From contig JAYKAV010002430.1 of NCBI GenBank assembly GCA_035582835.1, positions 217,788-281,787 on the forward strand: 64,000 nt of DNA, in the 5' to 3' direction. Below the pieces are notes generated by a model. It was not told the origin of the DNA. It did not search any database and was given only the letters and a program-made list of their open reading frames with translations. Made by a program: the position numbers and the translations under genes. Source of the DNA: Phoebastria nigripes (Eukaryota > Chordata > Aves > Procellariiformes > Diomedeidae). The number at the start of each line of letters is the position of its first letter. Positions within the stretch are counted from its first letter, which is position 1. Below are positions 1 through 12,300 of the stretch, piece by piece.

Positions 1-51
1 CGCCGCGGCGTCAGGCGCAGCGGCCGCTACCCAGCGCGGGCCGCCGTCAAG
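1..51 (+). CDS. CENPT: CENPT exon 1 (partial, putative coding)
   Basis: The first 51 bases are open in the frame that joins phase 0 to exon 2, and they end in a good donor (AAG|GTGGGC). The predicted residues are arginine- and alanine-rich, like the start of the human N-terminal arm. The true start is upstream. It could instead be untranslated, because no ATG is visible. Confidence 0.5.
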
Positions 52-300
52 GTGGGCGGCGGGGTCGCGGCGGCCCCGCCGCGGGGTGTGCGGGAGGGGA
101 AGGGGAGAGCCGCTGTCGCGACCGGCCGACCCGCGGGGGTCGCCCGGCGCTGTCCGCCCGGTGGGAGGGAGAGGCGAGGCCCTTGGAGCAGGGACCGGGG
201 AGCAAAGGACGCTCCCTTGCCCTTGTTCGCCTTTAAACGTGGAAAATGGGCTGAAACCCCTGAATTTCGCGCTCAGTGAATAGCCGGGTCACCGGCGTAG
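1..300. promoter_or_regulatory. CpG-rich 5' region of CENPT
   Basis: The first 300 bases are very GC- and CpG-rich, unlike the AT-rich introns that follow. This is what a CpG-island promoter reaching into exon 1 and intron 1 looks like. Most of the promoter lies upstream of the window. Confidence 0.6.
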
Positions 301-3300
301 GCGGGGCCGTCACAGCCTTGCACCTCGGTCGTGTTTGTCTTCTGTTTCCCCGTTTTGGGTTGTTTTAGGTCAGGGCTGTGAGGGATGGAGGGCCTGAGTC
401 TGCGATGAGACTTGTGCATTGAAACCCACCTCGATGATCCGCCCTTGTGAATTGCCTTCCGCCCAAAAACGAAGTGCCAGCGTTGTTAGAAAGCAACTGT
501 GCACGATTTCTTCTTGGGAATTTGGAAAATGTTTCATGTTAGGTAGCTTAGATTTTTATTAGGAGATGGATGATGAATGCTTTTGATGCTAAGATTCATC
601 TTTAACGATGAAAATACCATTTTTGAATTGCATGTCTCTGATTTCTCTCTTTAGACCGTATCTGATTCAGGAAAGGAGAAGAATTCTGGCAGAAGCACCT
701 TGGTGAAGCGGAGATCGACTGTGTTCCCTGATCCTGACAATGACACACCACGGATTATGCTCAAGAGAATCATCCGGACTCGTAAGTATCTTTTTTCAGG
801 AAAACAGAGAACAATGTTTTGGTGTAGTTGAGGACAGGAGGTGTTCTTTTGTAGCATGTTATTCTTGCCCTGTTATGAGGAACAGAAATCCAGACCATTG
901 TACGAGCGATTTATGTAAAAGAGGAATCGCTGCAGTGGCAGCTGAACGAGGTCATGCAATACTACTCTGTCTCAAAGACCAGGTCTTGCATTGATGAAAT
1001 CATATTCTTGAAAATCCTCTTCACTCAGTCTTCTTACGCCGGTGAGCAAGCATGTAATCTTTGTGCTGCCTTTAGCTGTAGGATCGTGTGTAAATTGGAG
1101 GGGCACGTGCTGCTGCCAACCTCAGCTCTGCTGCAGTACGTGGAACCCCCGTGCTGCCATTTGCCACTGTTGGCTTTGTTGTTATACGTGCCAGCCTTCC
1201 TAGGAGTAGAACCCAAATAGTTTTCACCAGGTCTTTATTTTAACCCATTAATAAATGTAATTTACAGAATGTAGTGTAGATTTGACACTCTGCTGCATTT
1301 TGGCATTCTTGCTGGATTGAATTGTGGAAAGGAAATGTTTTGGTTTTTTGGCAGAACCACAAGTTTCACCTCTAGCACCTCAGATACCTAAACATGAAGA
1401 AACAGAAGAAGCTGGATCAGAACTCCCATCTAAGAGGGTTTCCAGCACGTAAGTAATATTTGTGGTTTTTTACACTACCAGGAACAGCTGCAGTTCCTTC
1501 GATGGGATCGGGGAGCAGGATTTCTTTACTTCTGTTTCAGTGATCAGAATCGTGTTCTGTCAGGTGGGATTTTCAGAAATACTTCTTCAGCGTTAAAAGC
1601 TGCATAGGAACCACTGGGACTGGGGGACTGAATAGTAAATACTTCAGGTTTGTGCTTAGTCCCCCTTCTTAAATGCAGACTTTTCATGTCTTTTTGCAGT
1701 GGAACTGCTGGATACAATAAGCCTCCTGATGGAAGCCTACTTTTCTTAGCTGTCTGTGACAGATACTAAAATAGAAGTTCTTGGATCTCTCCAAGGCTAC
1801 AGGCCGTGTGCTGACGATGCTGAAGTGTAGTGAGTGACTGCTCTGTCCTGTATTCAGAACGCAGGCTGCTGTAGCTTTTTACGGCGTTGCTGCTTCTTGG
1901 TTGTCCTTCTTTTGGGCTGCTAGGGGTTACTGCCTTCCTGTAGAGTGGTTTGGAGCGAGGTTTGCCTGAGGCTCAGCTGCTTTTCTTCACGTTTAGCTTC
2001 CATTAATATTTTAAGTTAATAGGCCTGACTGAGAGGCTGAAGTGTGGTTTGTTTCCTTCCACTTTGTTATGAAATAGAAAATCAATAGTGGTGGCAGGTC
2101 TTAATTTGCTTTAGCCAGTTTTGTCACAACNCTTGTGTGTATTTTTGCTTACTGCAAAAAAGACTGTTCTAAATAATGTGATTTCCTTTGTCTTTATAGC
2201 TAAACTTTTTGCATTGACTATAAGCAACCTTAAACAGGTCATCTAAAATACTAGGTAAACTCCTGAACTTCCGTCTTTCTGGTTTTTTAATACAGGAAGA
2301 AAAATCTGAGTTTTCTGTAAGAGTGGTAGCTTGGTTTTTGTGGGGTTTTTTTTGTTTTGTTTTTTAAATTAAAAAAGATGAGTAGTAGTATTTTAATTCC
2401 TTCCTGATTTTGCTTGTTGTAGTTCTTGAACATCTCTGAATATGCTTCTCATCAGTCTGTCTTAAATGAAAAGATCAGATGGTTGGATCTTTGCAGGGTT
2501 TTATGTTCTAGTTGTTGAAGTTAAACAGGTACAGACTTTTTAAAAATATTTTTAAAATTTTAAAAAATTTTAAGTCTTTTTTAAAAATTCCATCACAGCC
2601 TTCCTTTAGTTGATGTGAACTTTCGTGAATTTGGGAAGGCACTGCTTTCCCTACTTGTAATANCATCTTCCAGCATAGATGCAAAAAACGAGAGATCTTT
2701 TTTCCCTGCTGCTTTACGTTTGATCCCCTTTGCAAGCTAGTTAATTCTAACGCTTAGGCTTACGTTATGCTCATAATACAGTAATGAAACTTAGCCACTT
2801 CTCTGACTGGTAGAGAGTGTATTTTCTAAGGGGAAAAGACCCATAAACATGATCGCCTCACCATTCCTGCTATATCGAAGCCACCTTTGTTGCAGCAAAG
2901 GGTACAGAATGCTCTGTCTGCTGAATGCGGGCTCTTGGCTGCGGGAGGGACGCTCTGCTCTAGTTCTGCAGGACGCTGTGGGGCGCTGGCAGCGCTCCTG
3001 AATGTGACCTTCATGAGAGGGGATTCTTGGAAATCCTCAGTAAAGGGGGAAAACGACTCAGAAACTTACTCTCTGATCCTGATCCAGTGCCTGACTGGGA
3101 GATTACATGTCTATTCCGTGTACCAGCTTTGTGGTACCTAATGTTGTTTCATGACGATGGCTTTTTCATTTACACTGTAATGATTGACAAACCTTATTGC
3201 TGTTGTGTGCTGTTAGGAGAAGAGAGCTATGGAGCTTGTTGGAAGTCAAGCTTTTACTCCAGTCTGACCTTTCTCAGCCCTGTTGTTTTGCATATACACT

Positions 3301-6300
3301 CAAGTTTTGATTCTCTTCCTTTGTGAAGTTTACTTTGATTTAGTAGGAGGGCCTGACGTGTTCCTGCGTTTGCTGAGCTAATCACCGATTAGTTCCTTAC
3401 TTCTGCTGCAGCGAGGACAAATAGTTTCTATTTGTTTTTCACTGACGTTACACAGATCTTTCTAAGGTAGCTAAGAAGCTCAAGTCCTTTGTTAAAGGCT
3501 TGGTTTGTATTGGTAGGGTGGAAATGCAACTGCCAGACCTTGTTCCTGAGGACACATCTATCACCACGTTCCGTATGACTAAGAAGAGAAGGAAACTCAG
3601 CATTTCTGAGTTTGAGAGAGCAGCAGACAAACGACTTCCTCAGAACCAAGGTAAGGCCACAGTCAAAAATGACCTTGTTCAGCACTGCATTTGCTGTCAA
3701 TTGATTTTTATCCGCTGCAGTTTAGTTCTTAGTAATTTCTCAGCTGGGCAGTTGTACGTTTGGAAGTGAGACTGCAGTATCTTGTGCAAAGAGGATAGCG
3801 GAGAAGGTAAAAGCCCCTCCTATCAAATTTAAAATAAGTCTTTTTGAGCCAAGTTACAGGCTCTGCCCTGACTGTATAGAACTTCTTGACTATTTGTCCA
3901 ACTTGGTGCTGGTTTTTTTTGTTTGTTTGTTTGTTTTGTTGGGGGTTTTTTGTTTGTTTTTTTGTTTTTTTGTGGGTTTTTTTTGTGGTTTTGGGTTTTG
4001 TGGGGGGGTTTTGTGTTTTTTTGTGGTTTTTTGTTTTGAAGTGTCTCCAAAGGAAGCAATCCCTGTCTTCCCCTCAATTCCAGAAACTTGAAAATAGAAC
4101 AAGCTGCATACATTTTGTTGCAATTATATCAAAGAAGTTATAAAGCTCTTGTTTGAGAAAAAAGGGTCTTGTAGTTTTATAAAAGAAATAATGTTTTATA
4201 TTGGAATAAGTCTTCCCTTTAAACATAAACTTGCAAATTTGGTAAATGTAACTTTCGTTTTAGTTGCAGTTTAACAGAGGCAGATAAAATGCCTCACCTT
4301 GGTTTGCTACTGCCAATAGGGTATGTAACTGGAGTAGAATTCAAGGGTGGGATTCAGCTCCAAATTACAGACACCTGTGCCTCAGCTCCGCATTAAAGAT
4401 GCTCTGTGCCTGTGTGCATGCTAGGTAACTGAAGTCCTCCTAAAGTTTAGGGGAGATCTAGTCAGTGGAGTCTGGAGGTCGATTCAGCTCACCCTAAAGT
4501 AGACACCTACATGTGATTAATTGTGTTTGACAATAATGGGAACACAGACACCTGTGTTTGGATATTTTAATCTGGAGCTGAATCCCATCCTGACTCACCT
4601 GGAGTCAAAAAATCGGCTTGTCTGTCTTTAGCCCGACACCTGGTCTGAACATGTTCTGATAAGATGCGGGCAGCTCTGTGAAAGCGGAGGGGGCATGCTC
4701 TAGTATTTTCTAGTATGAGCATGATTATGTCACTGCTCTCCAGACCTGCTTTTGGATTTTTAGGACTTTGTGAGTAGAACAGGTTTGAATTACAGTTTCA
4801 CCAAAAATCTGTGGAGTAGCTATCTGTATTTCTAAAGTTTCCAGATGCTTTAGTGCTTGGGAGGTAAAGGGTTGCTGAAGGATTGTTGTGACTGAGGCCC
4901 TAGCCGATCTTACTATTAATGTGGTAAGACTGATATTACTGAGTGTGAGGGCATGTGCCATATTTAAATTACCTTTGAAATAACTGTTTTATTACCCTTT
5001 CAGAAATTGCTTATTAGAATTCTAACAAGCAGTTCTGGAAAACAGACCAGAAATTGTAAAGTGAACCTGTCATCTAATTCTGTTCTCACGAAAACGTAAC
5101 TTTTGAGGATTGTAGCATAACTGGCTCTAGAAAGAGGAAGATCCATTGGGGTGTTCCTGTAGCCTGTTGTGTAGAGTGTAATTTCTCAGCTAGCGTAATT
5201 TCTCAACTAAAGTGTCACAAATTTTTTTTCTAGGTCAGTCAACGTTGGACAGCACTGCTTTGGCTCGGTGAGTTTAAACTAAAATGTCTTAACTTCTGGC
5301 TGTCTTAACTATAGCTGCCTTGATTCATCATCTCTGTAGTTGTGAAGAACAGTATAGATACCTGGGTTCATGATTAAGACCCGTGTTAGTAATAACACAA
5401 TCATCTCCCACTCTGGTGATGGAATTTGAAGGTGTTACACCACATACCTTGTGATTTTCAGAAACTGTGGCTCTGCACCATATGCCCAGGTTGGTCTAGC
5501 TTGTATTGCTACTGTTGCTCCTCTTTTTGCTTACTGGGATCATTCTCATGTTTCCAACAATAAATCAGTACACAATATACCTTAGAACATTATCTCTGCC
5601 TGTTAATTGACTCATCGCATCAGTTGCATCTATGCAGTCTTTAGTCTAACCTTCCTGGACTTTAAAAGCTTTTTTGCAAGTCAAAGAACTTCTTTTCCTG
5701 TGTTGCCCGTGTACTTTGCTAATGATCCTAGCCATGGTTAGCAATTTATTTCACCTTTCTCACTGCAGCCCTTGCCTGTGGTCCCATGCAAGGTGATTCA
5801 TAGGGCTGCATTCTGTACTTCGTATCTTTGAATCCCCTTTTTGATTGGGCTGCCTAGAGAGAGGGGCAGGAGGTAGCTGAGCATGGCCAGTTTCTTTAGG
5901 GTGCAAAATACGTANGTTGAGATACATCTTTTCCCATGCCTTGCATGCTGCTATCTTAGCTCCCATCTCAAAAAAGTTAACAGTGTATTGGTAGCTGTAC
6001 TTTGCTGTGAATACTGATACTATAAGCAGCTTCTTAGACTTGTTCTGAAGTCCTCCTACCACCCCGCTGTCATCTGGAGGACACCTTTACTCTCAAACGT
6101 TTGTTTTCCCTTTTTTTTTTTTTTTTTGTTATTTAAAATTTTTAAAATTTCTGAACCTTTTGTCAGATATATTGTTGCAGCCCTCTCGAGGTAGGAGGCT
6201 GTAAGACAGTCTGTTTCCTGATCTCTGTGATACATATCCTGATGTTAGGCAGCGTCATGAAATTAAACTATTTGTTTNAAGTAGACTGCCATGTAATCCT

Positions 6301-9300
6301 CAAGGTTTTTTGGGGGTAAATTCCTCCTAGCTAAGGGATTTGTGAAATGTCTCACTGTTAGTGGCACCATGTGTGTAATCTGAGGGTAAAAAGGGAGTGT
6401 GTAAGTTTGGAAAATTATTTCTTCCCCCTCTTTTTACAGATCTCTTCGCATGTCTCTTGGTTCCTTGATCCCACCAGACACTGTTGAAAAGAGAGGCTTA
6501 CTCCGGAGGCCAAAAAATCGCAAAGCTATTGACATGGAAGCTTTTGAAGGCGGAGTGGAACAGAACATGCTGAAGAGAAAAGGTTTCTTTTGTGTTGTTA
6601 CTTCTGTTTTAGGAGGGAGGGCCTTATATAAGGTGACTTTTAGAAGCAGTTACTGAAGTGTGGTCTGTATTTTACGATTTGAAGGCTACTAGCACGTTCA
6701 CAGAAATCCTGTGTAATTTGGGAGGCAAGATTAGAATGAGGCTCTGCATCTGTAGTTGCTTCGATTCTATGTGCTTAAATATGTGCTCCCCAGTTTGGTG
6801 ATTTATACCACAGGAATCGTATCCTGTTTGGGATCGTGTTTGTAGCTGTGGGTGCTGGAGAGATGGTTTGGTAGAGAAAGTTAGGGGCACTGAAGTGTGA
6901 TGATACAGTTTCAGCGTTTGATCTGTGGAGGATGAATAAAATTTGGTTGAATGACTTAAATTTTGAATTATGCAAGTCCTGGTAATAAATGTGTGTCCCT
7001 ATGACCTTGAACAGTTTTTCACATAAAACTTGTTTTAAAACTTTATCTAAACAGCACAGAACTATCTTGTGGACTCACAAACAGCATCTGNGATTCGAAC
7101 AGCCACGCTGACAAGTGATGCAGAAATCATGCTGAGTAACACGGAGCTCTTTGTTCAGCCTCAGTTCGATGAACAGAGCCAAAATAAGCTTTCTGCTCTT
7201 GAACCACAGCTATCAGATTCAAAAACTTCAGCACAGAGAAGCAAGATTTCTGATGCAGCTCAAGAGGAAGCAAGGCTGGTGGACCTGGTATCCAGTGTGG
7301 GCACAAATGAGGGAAGGACCCAAAGATATTCTGAGGACTTAATCCTTGATCGTGAGCATGTTGCCAGAATGACTCATGTATCTCCAAAAAGACCTGCAAA
7401 CCAGCAGGAAGATAAGCAAGATCATTCCCAGCAGGGTAACTCAATGGAGCAGCTTTCTGTTTCAGAAGAGGCGGTGGTTGGCAGTGAGTACTATGGGTTA
7501 GGACTTGGGGCTTAGCAGGTGTTATCTGAAATCACAGGATGGTTGAGGTAGGAAGGGACCTCTGGAGGTCATCTTCTCCAACCCCTCTGCTTGAGCAGGG
7601 CCACCTAGAGCAGGTTGCCCAGGACCATGTCCAGGCAGCTTTTACGTGTCTCCAAGGATGGAGACTGCAAACTCTGGGCAACCTGTTCCAGTGCTCAGTC
7701 ACCCTCACAGTGAAAAAGTGTTTCCTTATGTTCAGACAGAGCCTCCTGTGTTCCAGTCTCTGCCCGTTGCCTCTTGTCCTGGCACTGGGCACCACTAAGA
7801 AGAGCCTGGCTCCGTCTGCTTTACACCCTCCCTTCAGATACTTGCATATAATGATGAGATCCCCCCTGAGCCTTCTTTTCTCCAGGCTGAACAGTCCCAG
7901 CTCTTTCAGCCTTTCCTCCTAGGAGAGATGCTCCAGTCCCTTAATTGTCCTGGTGGCCCTTTGCTGCACTCTCTCCAGTATGTCCATCTCTCTCTTGTAC
8001 TGGGGAGCCCAGAAGCGGACACCATAGATTGGTCACAAATACGGTGAGATAAGGAGATAATGTGAGGGAGCTGTAGACAGAGTTAGAAGGAGTCTCAGGA
8101 GGTTACTACTCTGGAGCTTTACCCAGGTAAGGTCATTTATATGTCACAGCTAACCGCTTTGCTGTCTCCAGGGCCTTAAAAATCCCTTGGACGGAGGTAG
8201 TCACCTCCCTGGTCACTCTGTACCAGTGCTTTGCAAGTCCTACCACTTGCCAGTTTTTCCCTGGTGTCTGGTATCTCTCTTCTGCATTCATTTCCCTGTA
8301 AATACCTTGTCCTGGCTGTGTAAATGGGAGCGCATTTTCCTCATACTGCATAGACCAGGCCCCAGGCTGTGGGTGTAACCCTAGAATTTTCTGCTTAGTG
8401 ACCCTGAGGCAGCTAGCCAGGACAGGATCTGCGGTAGTAAATAGCTTCGTGCAGTTCTTCAGTCAAAACTCCTTATGCTTTCCATGAAGTATGGACAGCT
8501 AATGTTTCTTTTTAATTTAGTTTTTTTTATGATCCTTTGTCAAAAGGGCCATGGAAAGGGTATTTAAAGCATGGTTGGTGTATTCAGTACTGCTCAAGCC
8601 AGGAGAGGAGTTCTTGCCATGGAAAGCTTAGAAATTAATTAATGCCTGGTGGACTGTTGCACCATACCCTGCTTCTGGAGGGTTGTCTGTGGCAAGCTTA
8701 GTGGGAAAAGTTGTTTTGAAAGGACAAGGGAAGAGATGACCAGAAAAAAAGGTTAGTTGCTCTGAAGAGTCCAATGGTAGGCACTTCTAGGACGAATGGA
8801 TAGATAACATGGAGAAAAGTGTGGAGGACACCGAATAAGGGACTGGATCAAATGAGAGGAAGAGGAGAGGGAGTGAGAGTGTGTCTTAAAGATGCTGGAG
8901 TTTGTAAGGCATTAATGTCAAAAGTTAATGGTTACACAGTTCTGCTGTTTTACCAAAGGTAGCTGATGTCGATATTGCTCCTCAGAGTGAACTGAGGAAT
9001 AGTTGTGAGGACTTTTCCAGCTGGTTCCTAAGATACAATGCGAACTCCCTAAACTGCTTCAAGTAAAGGAAGAGCATTTTCTTGTTTGTATTCCTCTCTC
9101 TGCTTGGTTGGTTTTTTACTTACCAGGAAAGCTAAAAGAAAGTTTAAAAAGATACTGGGGGCACATTAATGCTCTCAATTTCTAGCTGTTAATAGATGGA
9201 GCTTCTCTTTGCCATCCAGAAGTTCAAGTAAATGTTTGGGATCCCCAGTCACTCTAAAGCCTAAGAGATCTTTCAGCATGTCTTTGAGAGAAGTTGTGTC

Positions 9301-12300
9301 CCATATAATTGAAGACCTAGATGTAAGCGATACAGAAGAAGAGATGGCTAATACAGTGAATGAAGTGGAACAGGAAGATATTTTCAGAGAGGGTAAGAAG
9401 TGCTTTCAGTGTTGCAAGGGAACGGAGTACTTAAACTCTTGGTTTTAATCAGATTATTCAGGTGACTTGCAGGGTAAAATAGACTTTATTGTGCAGTAGA
9501 TGCTGGAGATAATTTAATTCGTATTAGAGACACCGTAAGCATTTCCAGACAAGCTTTCTAAAAGTAGGCTGTGACTTGCTCATGTGCTTCCTTGTCAGTA
9601 TTTGCTTTGTTCACAGTGACTGCAAATGGAATAAAGGTTCGTATTTTTTTGGTAGGTCTGTAGTACTGCTCGTCTTCCCATAGGAAAGATGAATAGCTCC
9701 CTCTTGGCAAGGAATATATCTGGCTAATCATTCTTTTTGTTTGTATACATTTTAATGCTTTACTGTATTTATTTAAGCCATGTTGGCTGTTATCTTTCTT
9801 CAGTACTAACCAGCATCTTTCTCCCTCAAGACAAGGGCTTGAAGGTTGCCCTCCCTTAAGTAATAAAGATTGTCACTAGTAGGCTGGGCCTTAATACCTC
9901 CTTGTTTCTGGAAGAGAGCAAGTCATGCAAGTTGCCTGCTTTCACAAGCACATTCTAATTTTTTTCTGAAATTCTTTTGCCTTGGAATAAGACAGTAAAA
10001 ACTCTGCACAGATGCTGAGGTTGGCAGGTGTTACCCAGTCATTACATAAAGCTTTGGGGGTGTGTGGACACAAATTCCTGTGGTTTGTTGAATTTCATTT
10101 TCCAGACTACTGTTTAGGATCCGTTTTAAGTCTTTCCCATTGTTCCTTTGACAGTGTCTGGAAATGAGAGAAGACCATTGCCATGCAGGTTTAGCTTTCC
10201 CTAGGCTTAATTACGTCTGAAGTTTCATATGAATTACCTTGTGGCAGAATGGAAACTGAACAGTCTATAGCACCAACAGTTTTATTATTAGAATTTTAAA
10301 CTGAATCCCTGCAGTGCCCATAAGTAATTGCTTGCACATACCAGNTGTATCAGCAAAATTAATTATGTTACCTTTTTATCATGATAATACAGCTTTTTGT
10401 TTTGAACAGTTCTTTTAGAGTAGTTCATTAAGGTAGCAGATATTCTGCACCTCTAAATTTACAGTTGTGTAAGGTTGGCATCCTGTAATCTTTCTTGATT
10501 CTTTTGTCCTGTTATATTTTTACTTGGGTGTGCCTGTGGAGTGTGAAGTTTAAATGGGATGTGACTCTTGAGATTGATGGAAGTCACCTCAGAATTGTTA
10601 CAGTTCTGTGAACACCAGCTCAAAGCTTGGGGGATGGTCAGAAAAGCAAATAACATGTAAAAATTATTATGAAAGGAAGAGATGACAAAACATCACTGTG
10701 CCACTACAGAAATGACTGTCATGCTCACCTTTTGAATACTGCGTGCAGTTCTAACCTCTCCATCTCTAAATAGATTTAACAGAACTAGAGAAGGTGCAGA
10801 GAAAAACAGTTTTACAGTTAACGATNATCAAATATATGGAGCAGTTTCTGTAGATTGAATGACTAAAGATAAGGACTGCTCAGCCTGGAAAAAAGACAAT
10901 GGGAGTGAAATATAAGAAGTTTAAAAAGAAAAGCCTTGAGCAGCATGGAGGAGATGATTCAGCAAACAAATTGAAAGAAACAGCTCCCTGATCTGTCAGT
11001 GCAGAAACTAGAGAGGAGTAACTGGCACTGACAGCTGGCAGGTTATACCAAACTACAGGAGGTATTGCTACTGGCAACAGGTGAAGAAATCAATAAAAAA
11101 TTAAGACTTGAATGTGTCAATGGCATCTGGTACTCCACTGTTCAAGTACTGTATCCCAGCAGGGATCCAGTAGTGTGGGAGATTCACTGGTGCCTGTCTG
11201 CCTTAGGCAGTCTTATTGTAGAGTTGAGCTTTTGTCTTCTCCCCACAAAGCTAGTTAATATTTCACTTAACTTTGGGCAAGATTTTGCCCTGCGTTGGTG
11301 TAGGGAGTCCAACGTTCTGGTTAGTGAGATTGGTATTACTGATTTTTGCACCACCTTTGGCCAAATTTCCTTGTCCCCTTCACTGGGGCTTGGGGTTCCC
11401 AAGACCTTGACACTTGACTTTTGAGTGTGAAAACTCCCAGTCACTGGAGAGGATGGTAAAAATCCACTTTTACAGCTTCTGGGCTCGGCCAAGATTTTCA
11501 AACCCTTCAGCAAGTGACAGTACTATGAGAGTTCCCAGTAAGATTTCTCCAAATAATTACCTGTGTGGGTTTCTGAGCTACATGGTAACAGACATGTGGA
11601 CTATAGATTTAGTATGTAGGGAAAAGGAATACTTAAGTACTCTTCAGTACTTCAGTAGCTGAAGTTTTTAGACATGCAAATCCATGTGTCCATTTATTTC
11701 TCCTCATCCTGCCTGCTAGAGGCTTGTCCAGGATGGTTAAAACCACTGCTAGGTGCTCTACTCTTTATAATGCAATGTATCTCTTGCAAAATTGTTTATT
11801 CAGAAAAAATGAGGAAATGGGGAGGAGAATCTGAGCACAAACTCCATGTATTGTTAGACTTAAAGGAAAAGAAATTGGTCTTTCACACAATCACCAAAAG
11901 TGAGAACAGACGTAGAGATGGCAGATCTTGAGGAGCTCTGCTTGCCGATAAGTAAAATTCCTTCACTGGGATCTGATGTGCACCCTAATTAGGTGGCTGT
12001 AGAGCAAACACAGGAAAAGTGCATTTCTCAGCTATAAACTTGTGGATGGAAACTGCATCTGCTTCCCTTATTTATACCTTATGGCTATTGCTGAGTTTAC
12101 TTACCATGAGTAAATTTTAGCGGTTGTTAAATTGTATGCTGGTGGTTGATTGGGGTTTTTTTTGTAGGTAAGATTGATGATAGAATTTCCTATTTTAGCT
12201 GCAGAGCATCGTGCAAATGCTGGATATTCTGAGAAGAAACTGACCAAAAAAGCAGAATTGCAGATAACTGTAGCACAGGATGCCAGAGTCGAAACAGAAG

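Noticed and set aside
1700..1770. Possible extra CENPT exon after TTTTTGCAG at 1699
   Set aside because: It joins in phase but runs to a stop with no donor, while the exon at 3517 continues the conserved protein.
3829..4143. Lysine/asparagine-rich and phenylalanine-rich open frames
   Set aside because: Both are translations of a GT-rich low-complexity tract.
7539..7922. 127-codon + strand open frame
   Set aside because: It is antisense to the CR1 fragment at 7528-8035.
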